Shown one piece after another: positions 8,194 through 17,398 of a stretch of 64,000 bases of DNA. The stretch spans positions 1,677,501 to 1,741,500 of the forward strand of contig NZ_CP053708.1 in the NCBI RefSeq assembly GCF_013201075.1, in the 5' to 3' direction. A program made the position numbers and the translations under genes. The notes under the pieces are model-generated. The model did no database searches and was not told where the DNA came from. It saw only the letters and a program-made list of their open reading frames with translations. This stretch comes from Lichenicola cladoniae. GTDB lineage: Bacteria; Pseudomonadota; Alphaproteobacteria; Acetobacterales; Acetobacteraceae. Every line of letters starts with the position of its first letter. Position 1 is the stretch's first letter.

Positions 8194-8706
8194 TCAGGTC
8201 AGCGCCGCGACCAGCTCGGCCTTCTTCAGCCGCGAGCGCCCGGCGATGTTCCGCCCGGCCGCCTTCCGCAGCAGCTCGGCCCGGGTGAGGGTTGCTAGGT
8301 CGGTCTTGCCGGTGTCGCGATGCTTCGCGGTCTTGGCGGCGATGTCGGCCGGCTGCTTCGAGAACTGCAGGCCCTTTTCGGTGTCGGCGCGCTTCTTTTC
8401 CGTGGTGCGCTTGTAGTCCTTCGGGTCCAGCGCATCCCGCGCCTCCTTCGGCAGATAGCGCTCGCCGGTATGCTCCAAGGTGTCGCCGGACTTTGTGCCC
8501 CAATCCTCGCGGGTCCACTGCCTCAGATGGTTGTCCTCGGTCTTCGGGCCGGCATAGGTCCCGCCGCGCTTCTTGTATTCGGCGGTGGCGAGCTGGGCCT
8601 TCCGCGCCGACCACTGGCCGGCATGGCCGCCCTTGTCGCCGTCGGTGATCTCGGCCTTCACGCTGTCCCAGAGCTTCGGGTCGGTCTTCTTCGCGGTGGT
8701 TGCCAT
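8194..8706 (-). CDS. DUF5872 protein with C-terminal SAP/Rho-N-like motif
   Basis: A 170-residue basic protein. The N-terminal two thirds carry the pattern GQWSARKAQLATAEYKKRGG, then WTREDW and GERYLPKEA, which I associate with DUF5872. The last 32 residues (LTRAELLRKAAGRNI, GRSRLKKAELVAAL) form the short helix-helix motif of SAP/Rho-N domains that bind nucleic acid. Related proteins are often labelled plasmid stabilisation proteins, but a mechanism is not established. The C-terminal part is repeated as a relic at about 3190-3238. The start ATG 8706 begins the clear domain; a longer minus-strand frame upstream is an overlap with the glycosyltransferase gene and is not used. Confidence 0.8.
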   Translation of the reverse strand: MATTAKKTDPKLWDSVKAEITDGDKGGHAGQWSARKAQLATAEYKKRGGTYAGPKTEDNHLRQWTREDWGTKSGDTLEHTGERYLPKEARDALDPKDYKRTTEKKRADTEKGLQFSKQPADIAAKTAKHRDTGKTDLATLTRAELLRKAAGRNIAGRSRLKKAELVAALT

Positions 8707-8841
8707 CCAATCGTCTCCTGGCCTGCTGCCGGACCCGGAACGATCGCGTCGCCCTCGGAGTTCGCGCAACACCCTGTGCGCCGCACCGTTCGCCGCGCCC
8801 GGGCTGGTGTTTCCGGCGTGGTCCCATGCTATGGCGCGCCC

Positions 8842-10023
8842 ATGTCGATCGCCGCCCACCCACCGGTCATCCTGCAGGTGCTGCCTGCCTTGCAGGCCGG
8901 CGGCGTCGAGCGCGGCACCATCGAGATGGCGCGGGCGATCGTGCAGGCCGGCGGCACCGCCCTGGTCGCCAGCGCCGGCGGAAGGCTGGTGCCGCTGCTG
9001 GAGCGGGCGGGGGGCGTCCACTTGGCCCTCGACCTGATGACCAAGGATCCGCTGTCGATCTGGCTCAATGCCGGCCGGCTGGCCCGGCTGATCCGCCGGC
9101 ACAAGGTCGAGCTGGTGCATGCACGCTCGCGCGGCCCGGCCTGGTCGGCGAGGATCGCGACACGGCGCACCGGCACGCCGTTCCTCACCACCTGGCACGG
9201 CGTCTACAGCGAGAACTTCCCGTTCAAGCGGCGCTACAACGCCGTCATGGCGTCCGGCGAGCGGGTCATCGCGATCAGCAACTACGTGGCCGAGCGCATC
9301 GCCGGCCGCTACGGCGTCGGCACCGACCGGCTGCGGATCATCCCGCGCGGCGCGGACACCGCGAGCTTCGATCCCGCCATCGTGCGCGGCGACCGCATCC
9401 ATGCGCTGGCCCGCGAATGGGCGCTGCCCGACGGCGCCCAGGTGATCATGCTGCCGGCCCGGATCACCGCATGGAAAGGCCACGCGCTGCTGCTCGATGC
9501 GCTGGCCCGGATGGAGGCGCAGTCGCCCGGCCCGGACTGGGTCTGCGTCATGGTCGGTCCGGCAAAGGAGGGCACGGGCGGGTTCGCCGGCACGCTGCTC
9601 GCCCAGGCCGACCGGCTCGGCCTGCGGTCCCGGCTGCGCTTCGCCGGCCATTGCGCCGACATGCCGGCGGCGCTGGCAATGGCGGACGTGGTGGTGGTGC
9701 CGTCGCTGAAGCCGGAGCCGTTCGGTCGCACCGTGGTCGAGGCGCAGGCGATGCAGCGGACCGTGCTGGTCGCGGGCCACGGCGCGGCGCTCGAAACCGT
9801 CGAGCACGGCATCACCGGCTTCAGCTTCCCGCCGGGCGACGTCCAGGCGCTGTCCGAACTGATCCGGCACGCGCTGCTGCTGGCGCCGGACCATCGCGCC
9901 TGGCTCGGCGAGCAGGCCCGCGCCCACGTGCTGGACCGGTACACCACCCAGGCGATGCAGGACGCCACGCTGTCGGTGTACGAGGAGCTGCTCGGGCGGC
10001 CATTCCCGGATGCCATCGCATGA
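8842..10023 (+). CDS. Glycosyltransferase family 4 (GT-B fold)
   Basis: A 393-residue retaining glycosyltransferase likely to add a sugar in LPS core or exopolysaccharide assembly at the cytoplasmic membrane. The N-terminal domain has the glycine-rich ALQAGGVERG loop. The C-terminal nucleotide-sugar domain has LPARITAWKGH, VMVGPAKEG and the E-x7-E motif (Glu292 to Glu300, EPFGRTVVE). The ATG at 8842 begins the conserved domain; the longer upstream frame crosses the divergent DUF5872 gene. The stop overlaps the start of the next glycosyltransferase by ATGA, so the two form an operon. Confidence 0.9.
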   Translation: MSIAAHPPVILQVLPALQAGGVERGTIEMARAIVQAGGTALVASAGGRLVPLLERAGGVHLALDLMTKDPLSIWLNAGRLARLIRRHKVELVHARSRGPAWSARIATRRTGTPFLTTWHGVYSENFPFKRRYNAVMASGERVIAISNYVAERIAGRYGVGTDRLRIIPRGADTASFDPAIVRGDRIHALAREWALPDGAQVIMLPARITAWKGHALLLDALARMEAQSPGPDWVCVMVGPAKEGTGGFAGTLLAQADRLGLRSRLRFAGHCADMPAALAMADVVVVPSLKPEPFGRTVVEAQAMQRTVLVAGHGAALETVEHGITGFSFPPGDVQALSELIRHALLLAPDHRAWLGEQARAHVLDRYTTQAMQDATLSVYEELLGRPFPDAIA

Positions 10024-10913
10024 AGCGCATCGTGGTCATCAAGCTGGGGGCACTCGGCGACTTCGTGCTGGCCTTCGCGCCGTTCGCCGCCATCCGCGCG
10101 CATCACCCGGACGCCCACATCACCCTGCTGACCACCGCACCCTTCGTCGGCCTCGCCACCGCGAGCCCGTGGTTCGACGCGGTCGCCATCGACAGCCGGC
10201 CCTCCTGGTGGGACCTCGCCGAACTGAAGCGGCTGCGCGCGATCCTGCGCGGGCAGGACCTCGTGTACGACCTGCAGACCTCGGGCCGGTCGTCGCGGTA
10301 TTTCCTGCTCGCCGGCCGTCCCGACTGGTCCGGCATCGCACGCGGCGCCTCGCATCCGGACGCCGATCCCGAACGCGACCGCCTGCACACGCGCATCCGG
10401 CAGGCCGGCCAGCTCGCCAGCGCCGGCATCGCATCGGTGCCTGATCCGGACCTGTCCTGGCTGGCGCGCGGCGGACCGCCGGTTCCGTCGCCGTTCGGAC
10501 TGCTGGTGCCGGGTGCCGCACCGCACCGCCCGGCCAAGCGCTGGCCGGCGGACCGGTTCGCGGCGTTGGCCACGATCATGCGCGACAGGGGCCTGCAGCC
10601 GGTGGTGATCGGCAGCGCCGCGGACGCGCCGCTGGCCGCCGAGATCCGCGCACTCTGCCCGGAGGCGCTTGACCTCACCGGCCAGACCAGCCTGCTGGCG
10701 CTCGGCGGCCTGGCGGCGCGGTCGACGGTGGCGGTCGGCAACGATACCGGGCCGATGCACCTGGCGGCGTCGATGGGCTGCCCGTCGATCGTCCTGTTCT
10801 CGGCGGAGAGCGACCCGGCCCTGACCGCGCCGGTCGGCCGCTCGGTGAGCGTGCTGCGCGTGCCGGACCTGGGCGACCTGCCGGTGTCCAGGGTTGCGGC
10901 CCTGCTGCCCTGA
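10020..10913 (+). CDS. Glycosyltransferase family 9 (heptosyltransferase-like)
   Basis: A 297-residue ADP-heptose:LPS heptosyltransferase-family enzyme, probably acting on the LPS core. It starts [18 protein letters not shown], the typical N-terminal Rossmann strand and loop. The C-terminal half has the donor-binding [17 protein letters not shown] signature followed by VLFS. It overlaps the preceding GT4 gene (ATGA at 10020-10023), so the pair is translationally coupled. It is short compared with WaaC/WaaF (about 320-350 residues), and substrate assignment is open. Confidence 0.88.
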   Translation: MKRIVVIKLGALGDFVLAFAPFAAIRAHHPDAHITLLTTAPFVGLATASPWFDAVAIDSRPSWWDLAELKRLRAILRGQDLVYDLQTSGRSSRYFLLAGRPDWSGIARGASHPDADPERDRLHTRIRQAGQLASAGIASVPDPDLSWLARGGPPVPSPFGLLVPGAAPHRPAKRWPADRFAALATIMRDRGLQPVVIGSAADAPLAAEIRALCPEALDLTGQTSLLALGGLAARSTVAVGNDTGPMHLAASMGCPSIVLFSAESDPALTAPVGRSVSVLRVPDLGDLPVSRVAALLP

Positions 10914-10953
10914 CGCCATACGGGGCGCCTACTATTTGCTGGAAGCGTTCCCC

Positions 10954-12915
10954 ATGCCCGCCATCACCCTGCCCGACGGATCAATCCGCCAGTTCGACGG
11001 ACCGGTCACGGGCACGGACGTGGCCCTCGCGATCGGCCCGGGCCTGGCCAAGGCCGCCCTGGCGATGGAGCTGGACGGCACGCTGGTCGACCTGTCCCGC
11101 GAGATCGCGGCCGATGCCTCGGTGCGCTTCATCACCCGCAAGGACGGCGTGGCGCTGGAGATGATCCGCCATGACGTGGCGCATGTGCTCGCCGAGGCGG
11201 TGCAGTCGCTGCATCCCGGCACCCAGGTCACCATCGGGCCGCCGATCGAGAACGGCTTCTATTACGATTTCGCCCGCAACGAGCCGTTCACCCCGGACGA
11301 TTTCCCGGCGATCGAGGCCCGCATGCGCGAGATCGTCGCCGCCAACGCCGGCTTCGTGCGCGAGGAATGGCCGCGCGAGGAGGCGATCGCCTTCTTCGAG
11401 GCCCGTGGCGAACGCTACAAGGCCGAGCTGATCCGCGACCTGCCCGGGGACGTGCCGATCTCGATCTACCGGCAGGGCGAGTGGCTCGACCTCTGCCGCG
11501 GGCCGCACATGCGCGGCACCGGCGATGTCGGCACCGCCTTCAAGCTGATGAAGGTGGCCGGCGCCTACTGGCGCGGCGACCATCGCAACCCGATGCTGAC
11601 CCGCATCTACGGCACCGCCTGGCGCGACGGGAAGGAGCTCGAGGCGCACCTGCTGCAGCTCGAGGAAGCCGAGAAGCGCGACCATCGCCGCATCGGCCGC
11701 GAGATGGACCTGTTCCACTTCCAGGAGGAAGCCACCGGCTCGATCTTCTGGCACCCGAAGGGCTGGCGCCTGTACTCGACGCTGCAGGACTACATGCGCC
11801 GGATGCAGAACGGCGAGGGCTACCAGGAGGTGCGGACCCCGCAGCTGGTCGATCGCTCGCTGTGGGAGGCGTCCGGGCACTGGGAGAAATATCGCGAGCA
11901 CATGTTCATCGCGACGGTCGAGGACGAGGACAAGGTTCTCGCCCTGAAGCCGATGAACTGCCCGTGCCACGTGCAGATCTTCAAGCACGGCCTGCGCTCG
12001 TATCGCGAGCTGCCGCTGCGCATGGCCGAGTTCGGCGCCTGCCATCGCTACGAGCCGTCCGGCGCGCTGCACGGCATCATGCGGGTGCGCTCGTTCGTAC
12101 AGGACGACGCGCACATCTTCTGCACCGAGGAGCAGATCGCGCCTGAGACCGCGCGCTTCGTGGCCATGCTGACGCAGGTCTATGCCGATCTCGGCTTCGA
12201 CGGGTTCGTGGTGAAGTTCGCCGACCGCCCGGACAGCCGGGCCGGCGACGATGCATCGTGGGACAAGGCCGAGGCGGCACTGATCGAGGCCTGCCGGCTG
12301 GCCGGCGTCGAGTACGAGCTGAACCCGGGCGAGGGGGCGTTCTACGGCCCCAAGCTGGAATTCGTGCTGCGCGACGCGATCGGCCGCGACTGGCAGTGCG
12401 GCACGCTGCAGGTCGACTACGTGCTGCCGGACCGGCTGGACGCCAGCTATATCGGCGACGACAGCACCCGGCATCGTCCGGTCATGCTGCACCGTGCCAT
12501 CGTCGGCAGCTTCGAGCGTTTCCTGGGCATCCTGATCGAGCAGTATGCCGGCAAGTTCCCGCTCTGGCTGGCGCCGGTGCAGGTGGTGGTGGCGTCGATC
12601 GTCAGCGATGCCGAGCCGTACGCGCTGGAAGTGGCGCAAGCCCTGCGCCATGCCGGCCTGGTCGTGACCGCCGACACCGCGAACGAGAAGATCAACGCCA
12701 AGATCCGCACCCACAGCCTGGCGCGGGTCCCGGTGATCCTGGTGGTCGGCCGCAAGGAAGCGGAGGCCCGCACCGTGGCGATGCGCAGGCTGGGCGGCGC
12801 GTCGCAGGAGGTCGTTTCGCTCGACGAGGCAGTGGCGGCCCTTGCACTCGAGGCGACGCCACCCGACCTCAAGCGGAATGGACGGGGCCTGAATCAGCAT
12901 CTGCCGACTTCGTAA
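10954..12915 (+). CDS. thrS: Threonyl-tRNA synthetase
   Basis: A 653-residue class II synthetase charging tRNA-Thr. The order is TGS domain (residues 1-62), editing domain ([10 protein letters not shown] near 73, ENGFYYDF), catalytic core with [13 protein letters not shown] (zinc Cys336) and the motif-2 region [17 protein letters not shown], then the anticodon-binding domain. Length is normal. The ATG at 10954 is preceded by GGAAG at 10941-10945; an upstream in-frame ATG at 10894 overlaps the glycosyltransferase and would add an unconserved leader. infC follows 139 bp downstream, the classical thrS-infC arrangement. Confidence 0.97.
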   Translation: MPAITLPDGSIRQFDGPVTGTDVALAIGPGLAKAALAMELDGTLVDLSREIAADASVRFITRKDGVALEMIRHDVAHVLAEAVQSLHPGTQVTIGPPIENGFYYDFARNEPFTPDDFPAIEARMREIVAANAGFVREEWPREEAIAFFEARGERYKAELIRDLPGDVPISIYRQGEWLDLCRGPHMRGTGDVGTAFKLMKVAGAYWRGDHRNPMLTRIYGTAWRDGKELEAHLLQLEEAEKRDHRRIGREMDLFHFQEEATGSIFWHPKGWRLYSTLQDYMRRMQNGEGYQEVRTPQLVDRSLWEASGHWEKYREHMFIATVEDEDKVLALKPMNCPCHVQIFKHGLRSYRELPLRMAEFGACHRYEPSGALHGIMRVRSFVQDDAHIFCTEEQIAPETARFVAMLTQVYADLGFDGFVVKFADRPDSRAGDDASWDKAEAALIEACRLAGVEYELNPGEGAFYGPKLEFVLRDAIGRDWQCGTLQVDYVLPDRLDASYIGDDSTRHRPVMLHRAIVGSFERFLGILIEQYAGKFPLWLAPVQVVVASIVSDAEPYALEVAQALRHAGLVVTADTANEKINAKIRTHSLARVPVILVVGRKEAEARTVAMRRLGGASQEVVSLDEAVAALALEATPPDLKRNGRGLNQHLPTS

Positions 12916-12991
12916 TCCAGCCTGCCGGACCGGCGCAGCAGGGTTGCGTCGGCGGACGGGTCTTGACACAGCCCGCATGGTAGCATCTGAG

Positions 12992-13020
12992 GCCGGCCTA
13001 GCGTTCATAGCGCGGCCGGC
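12992..13020 (+). promoter_or_regulatory. Hairpin in the thrS-infC spacer (infC leader or attenuator)
   Basis: GCCGGCC (12992-12998) pairs with GGCCGGC (13014-13020). The sequence between (TAGCG...GCG) can pair further. There is no U-run, so it may be a leader structure rather than a terminator. A TTGACA hexamer, a possible -35, lies upstream at 12963-12968, but I see no good -10. Confidence 0.35.
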
Positions 13021-13053
13021 ACGAGCCGTTTCAACAGTGACAGGAGCAGTCCA

Positions 13054-13590
13054 ATAGCCAGACCCCCGATGCCCGCGCCGCCGACTCGCGAGGGCCCCCG
13101 CGTCAACGAAGAGATCCGCGTTCCGAATGTTCGTCTGATCGACGAGGAAGGCGAGATGCAGGGCGTGATGACCACGCGCGACGCGATGCAGCGCGCCTTC
13201 TCCGTCGGCCTCGACCTGCTCGAAATCAGCCCGAACGCAGAACCCCCGGTCGTGAAGATTCTCGACTACGGCAAGTTCAAGTACGAGCAGCAGAAGAAGA
13301 AGAACGAGGCCCGGAAGAAGCAGAAGGTCATCGAGATCAAGGAGGTCAAGGTTCGTCCGAATATCGACGAGAATGACTACCAGGTTAAGATGCGCGCCAT
13401 GAAGTCGTTCATCGAGGACGGCGACAAGGTGAAGGTGACGCTCCGCTTCCGAGGCCGCGAGATGGCCCATCAGGATCTCGGCGTGAAGGTGCTGGAGCGT
13501 ATCCGCGGCGACATGGACGAGCGTGCCAAGGTCGAGCAGATGCCCCGCATGGAAAACCGCCAGATGATCATGGTGCTCTCGCCGCGCTGA
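13054..13590 (+). CDS. infC: Translation initiation factor IF-3, probable AUA start
   Basis: A 178-residue IF-3, which blocks premature subunit joining and checks the initiator codon. The N-domain motif [21 protein letters not shown] is followed by the lysine-rich linker ([16 protein letters not shown]) and the C-domain ([26 protein letters not shown]). The start is chosen as ATA 13054. AGGAG at 13042-13046 lies 7 nt before it, and the codons give I-A-R-P-P, matching the common M-A-R-P-P start of alphaproteobacterial IF-3. The first ATG (13069) has no Shine-Dalgarno at a workable distance. A rare start codon fits the known IF-3 autoregulation through its own initiation codon. Confidence 0.93.
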   Translation: MARPPMPAPPTREGPRVNEEIRVPNVRLIDEEGEMQGVMTTRDAMQRAFSVGLDLLEISPNAEPPVVKILDYGKFKYEQQKKKNEARKKQKVIEIKEVKVRPNIDENDYQVKMRAMKSFIEDGDKVKVTLRFRGREMAHQDLGVKVLERIRGDMDERAKVEQMPRMENRQMIMVLSPR

Positions 13591-13621
13591 TCCGATCGTT
13601 CGGCTCCAGGTTACCGGATCG

Positions 13622-13650
13622 GCCCGGCTGCGCAGGCAGCCGGGCTTTTT
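13622..13650 (+). terminator. Rho-independent terminator after infC
   Basis: Perfect 10-bp stem GCCCGGCTGC (13622-13631) / GCAGCCGGGC (13636-13645) with a 4-nt loop, directly followed by TTTTT (13646-13650). It lies 32 bp after the infC stop codon and ends the thrS-infC unit. Confidence 0.92.
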
Positions 13651-13713
13651 CGTGTCCGGCCCGGGGCTGTCGGGCACTTGTCGGCAGTCGAACCTCCTGC
13701 GTAACGTCGGCCG

Positions 13714-15435
13714 ATGAAATCGACGACCTTCCGGCATGCCGTCACCTACGCAATCCCGTTCCTGCTCTGCGTCTCGGGCGGTGCCCGGGCCCGTAGCCTC
13801 GCCGAGCTGGCGCAGGCGCATTACCAGGCCGACTGGGCGGCGGGGCCGGTCTCGGCAACGCAACTCGGGATACACCAGGGCGACAGCCGGCTCGACGACG
13901 TGTCGTTCGCTGCGATCGCCGCTCAGACCACACGGCTGCATGGCGAGCAGGCCGAGATCGCCGCGCTGGACACCGCCGGCCTGTCGCCGCCCGAGCGTGA
14001 CGACCGCGACGTGCTCGCCGCCGCCATCGGCCGCGAGCTGCTGGCGAACGAGCGCATCCAGCCGTTCCACCACGATCCCGACAGCTACATCTCGCTCGCG
14101 ACCAACGCCGTCTATTCGCTGATCGACCGGGACTACGCGCCGCCGGCCGATCGCCTGCGCGCGGTGATCGCCCGCGAGCAGGCGATCCCGGCGATGCTGG
14201 CGCTGGCCGAGACCCAGCTCGCGGGCGTGCCGCAGGTGTTCCTCGACATCGCCCGCGAGGATCTCGACGGCTCGTTCAGCTTCGTCGCCAAGGATGTGCC
14301 GGAGGCCTTCGCCGGCGTGCGCGACCAGGCGCTGCAGAACCAGCTCGCAGCCTCGACCAAGGTCACGCTCGCCGCCTTCACCCGCTACAAGGCGTTCCTC
14401 GGCGGCCTGAAGGCGAGCGGCAGCTTCGTGCTCGGGCCGGACGTCATGCGCGCCCTGCTGGCAGCCGACCTCGTCGACCTGCCGATCGACACCGTGGTCG
14501 CCGCCGGCCGCGCCCAGCTCGCCAAGGACAAGGCGGCCTTCATCGAGATCGAGCGCCGTCTCGACAAGGCGCACCCGGCCGACAGCCTGGTGCTGGTGCG
14601 GCACGACCATCCGCCGGCCAACAAGCTGATCGCCACCGCGACCGACCAGCTGCACGGGCTGCAGGATTTCGTGGTCGGCCACCACATCGTCACCCTGCCG
14701 GCGATGATCCTGCCGACGGTGATCGAGACGCCGCCGTTCCAGCGCGCGCTGATCACCGCCGCGATGGACTGGCCGGGCGCGTTCGAGACCAGCACCCGGC
14801 CGGGTGCGCAGACCTCGTTCTACTACATCACGCCGCCATCCTCGGCGTTCACACCGGAGCAGGTCGAGCAGGCGCTGGGCGACTTCAACCGTCCCGAGCT
14901 CGAGATCACCACCGCGCACGAGGCGATGCCGGGCCACTTCGTCCAGGGCCTGACGTTGCGGGCGCATCCGGAGTGGTCGCTGATCCGCAAGGCGGCGCAG
15001 TCCTACGCCACCACCGAGGGCTGGGCGCATTATTCCGAGCAGATGATGGTCGACCAGGGCTTCGGCGGCGGCGACCTGAAGATACGGCTGATGCAGCTGC
15101 AGGATGCCCTGCTGCGCGACTGCCGTCTGGTCGACGCATTCGGCATGCAGGCACAGGGCATGAGCCTCGCCGACGCCACCAGCCTGATGCAGACCGAGTG
15201 CTTCCAGTCGCCGATGTCGGCCTACAAGGAGGCCCGTCGCGGTACCGAGGACCCCGGCTACTACTCCTACACGCTCGGCAAGCTGATGATCCTGCACCTG
15301 CGCGATGACATGCAGCGCAGCCAGGGTGCGGCGTTCTCTCTCACGCGCTTCCATGACGGGCTGCTGGGCGCAGGCCTGGTGCCGATGACGATCATCCGGC
15401 GCGAACTGACCGGGCACGACGCGCCGATGCTCTGA
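13714..15435 (+). CDS. DUF885 family protein, putative secreted metallopeptidase
   Basis: A 573-residue protein with an N-terminal signal peptide (FLLCVSGGARA, cleavage probably near residue 27), so exported. The C-terminal half carries the DUF885 hallmark HEAMPGH (His402-Glu403 ... His408), a zinc-binding HExxxGH-type motif, plus TTEGWAHYSEQ and a final YTLGKLMI region. The fold is helical, in the M32-like peptidase group. Enzymatic activity is inferred from the motif only. It stands alone between a terminator and the type III PKS cluster. Confidence 0.88.
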   Translation: MKSTTFRHAVTYAIPFLLCVSGGARARSLAELAQAHYQADWAAGPVSATQLGIHQGDSRLDDVSFAAIAAQTTRLHGEQAEIAALDTAGLSPPERDDRDVLAAAIGRELLANERIQPFHHDPDSYISLATNAVYSLIDRDYAPPADRLRAVIAREQAIPAMLALAETQLAGVPQVFLDIAREDLDGSFSFVAKDVPEAFAGVRDQALQNQLAASTKVTLAAFTRYKAFLGGLKASGSFVLGPDVMRALLAADLVDLPIDTVVAAGRAQLAKDKAAFIEIERRLDKAHPADSLVLVRHDHPPANKLIATATDQLHGLQDFVVGHHIVTLPAMILPTVIETPPFQRALITAAMDWPGAFETSTRPGAQTSFYYITPPSSAFTPEQVEQALGDFNRPELEITTAHEAMPGHFVQGLTLRAHPEWSLIRKAAQSYATTEGWAHYSEQMMVDQGFGGGDLKIRLMQLQDALLRDCRLVDAFGMQAQGMSLADATSLMQTECFQSPMSAYKEARRGTEDPGYYSYTLGKLMILHLRDDMQRSQGAAFSLTRFHDGLLGAGLVPMTIIRRELTGHDAPML

Positions 15436-15594
15436 GCGGGGCGCGGGGCAGGCCCGGATCGCCATCCCGAGCCTGTCGTGCGACGACTTCGCCGGTACGT
15501 TCCGTGACTGGTTGCCTGGCGCCTGGCGGCGCATGATCTGTAGTGCCGGAACCGTCAGCATGTCGGTTCCGCCAGTTCGCGAGATGGTTGGCCG

Positions 15595-16662
15595 ATGACA
15601 GATGCGTTCCTGAACAGGATCGGCACCAGCGTGCCGGAGCATGACGTGCACGACGTGTTCGTGGCCTTTGCCGGGACATTGCTGACCGACGACCGGCTGC
15701 GGCGGCTGTTCAACCGCATGGCCGACCGCAGCGGCATCTCGCATCGGCATTCGACCCTGCAGCCGGCGAACGATCCGACTTCCGAAAGCCTCGACGAGGG
15801 CGGTTTCTACCGGCGCGGCGCCTTCCCGACATCGGCGGCCCGCATGGGCTGCTACGAGACCGCCGCACTTCCTCTGGCACTGCAGGCGATCGGCCGGCTC
15901 GGCGATAGCGCGCAGCTCGACCGGGTGACGCACCTCGTGGTGACGTCGTGCACCGGTTTCTATGCGCCCGGCCTGGACCTAGAGCTGGTCGCGCAGCTCG
16001 GGCTGCGCTCCTCGGTCGAGCGCACCATGGTCGGGTTCATGGGGTGCTACGCCGCCTTCAACGCCCTCAAGCTGGCCCGCCATATCGTGCGCTCGGAGCC
16101 GTCGGCGCGCGTGCTGCTGGTCAATATCGAGCTGTGCACGCTGCATCTGCAGGACACCTCCAACCTGGAGCAGGTGCTGTCGTTCCTGGTGTTCGCGGAC
16201 GGATGTGCCGCGTCGCTGGTGAGTGCCGAGCCGGTCGGCCTGCGCCTGGACCGCTTCCACGCCGAACTGCTGCCGGACACCGCGCCGCTGATCAGCTGGC
16301 GGGTCGGCGACCAGGGTTTCGACATGGTGCTGTCCGGCCAGGTGCCGGGCGCGATCGGCGCCGGCCTGACCCGGTCGGGGTGCCGTATCCTGGAAGGCGC
16401 CTCGACGGATGCAATCGATCTCTGGGCGGTGCACCCGGGTGGCCGTTCGGTGCTGGATGCGGTGCAGAATGCGCTGCAGCTCGCTCCGGACGCGCTGTCC
16501 GCATCCCGGGAGATCCTGCGCGAGTATGGGAACATGTCGTCGGCGACGATCCTGTTCGTGCTGGAGCGGATGATGCGCACGGCCCGGTCCGGGGCGTCCG
16601 GCATCGCGATGGGGTTCGGGCCGGGACTGGTCGCGGAGACGCTGCGCTTCCAGGTCGCCTGA
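15595..16662 (+). CDS. Type III polyketide synthase (chalcone/stilbene synthase family)
   Basis: A 355-residue ketosynthase that condenses acyl-CoA starters with malonyl-CoA. The catalytic triad is visible: Cys151 in GFMGCYAAFN, His280 in WAVHPGG and Asn313 in YGNMSSAT. VTSCTGFYAPG is also typical. It is the first of three adjacent genes with a methyltransferase and an FAD oxidoreductase. That layout resembles the srsABC-type phenolic-lipid clusters, so the likely product is an alkylresorcinol or alkylpyrone lipid. The product is inferred from context, not from the active-site sequence. Confidence 0.93.
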   Translation: MTDAFLNRIGTSVPEHDVHDVFVAFAGTLLTDDRLRRLFNRMADRSGISHRHSTLQPANDPTSESLDEGGFYRRGAFPTSAARMGCYETAALPLALQAIGRLGDSAQLDRVTHLVVTSCTGFYAPGLDLELVAQLGLRSSVERTMVGFMGCYAAFNALKLARHIVRSEPSARVLLVNIELCTLHLQDTSNLEQVLSFLVFADGCAASLVSAEPVGLRLDRFHAELLPDTAPLISWRVGDQGFDMVLSGQVPGAIGAGLTRSGCRILEGASTDAIDLWAVHPGGRSVLDAVQNALQLAPDALSASREILREYGNMSSATILFVLERMMRTARSGASGIAMGFGPGLVAETLRFQVA

Positions 16663-16663
16663 G

Positions 16664-17389
16664 ATGGCCGGCCGCTTCGCGCACCGGGTCATGCTGCCCG
16701 AACTGATGGACGACGCCTCGTGCGGTCCGGACGAGTTCCGCCGCTGCCTGGTCGACCTGGCGAAGGTGAACCGGCTCACCCTCGCCACGCGACCGACGCT
16801 GCACTTCCTGAAGCACGCGGTGCGCCGGCTGCCGGCCGGCCGGGCATTGCGCATCCTCGATGTCGGCGGCGGCTACGGCGATGCGCTGCGCGACATCGAC
16901 CGCTGGGCGGCACGGCGCGGGATCGCACTCGACATGACCAGCGTCGACCTGTCGCCCTGGGCCAGGAACGCCGGCGAAGCGGCACCGCCGACGCGGCAGG
17001 CGATCCGATGGGTGACCGCGGATATCTTCGACTACCGGCCGGAACAGCCCCCGGACGTCGTGCTGTCCTCGCTGTTCACCCATCATCTGGACGACGCATC
17101 GGTGGTCCGGTTCCTGGGCTGGATGGAGCAGCAGGCAACCCTCGGCTGGTTCGTGAACGACCTGCAACGGCACTGGCTGCCCTATTATGGCTTCAAGCTG
17201 TGGTCGCGTGCCGCCGGCTGGCATCGGTTCGTGCAGCACGATGGCCCGGTCTCGTTCGGCCGGGCGTTCATCGTTCCGGAATGGCGGATGCTGCTCGGCC
17301 AGGCGGGCCTGCCTCCGGATGCCGCAACCATCCGATGGTGGCTGCCGTTCCGGGTGTGCGTGTCGCGCTTCAAGCCGCCTGCGCAGTAA
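16664..17389 (+). CDS. Class I SAM-dependent methyltransferase, phenolic-lipid cluster
   Basis: A 241-residue methyltransferase. The SAM-binding motif I ILDVGGGYGDAL sits near residues 64-75, and ADIFDYRPEQPPDVVLSSLF supplies the later strands. The N-terminal 50 residues are helical. The start ATG follows the polyketide synthase stop by one base, indicating tight coupling. It probably methylates the polyketide-derived ring or hydroxyl. It differs from the small membrane methyltransferase of the actinobacterial srs cluster, so it would be a non-orthologous substitute. Confidence 0.88.
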   Translation: MAGRFAHRVMLPELMDDASCGPDEFRRCLVDLAKVNRLTLATRPTLHFLKHAVRRLPAGRALRILDVGGGYGDALRDIDRWAARRGIALDMTSVDLSPWARNAGEAAPPTRQAIRWVTADIFDYRPEQPPDVVLSSLFTHHLDDASVVRFLGWMEQQATLGWFVNDLQRHWLPYYGFKLWSRAAGWHRFVQHDGPVSFGRAFIVPEWRMLLGQAGLPPDAATIRWWLPFRVCVSRFKPPAQ

Positions 17390-17398
17390 AGGGCTCAG

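Noticed and set aside
10981-15933. A 1650-codon minus-strand open frame across thrS, infC and DUF885
   Set aside because: It is an antisense shadow of three clear plus-strand genes in GC-rich DNA; it has no domain, and its composition is His/Arg/Gly/Asp-rich as expected for an antisense frame.
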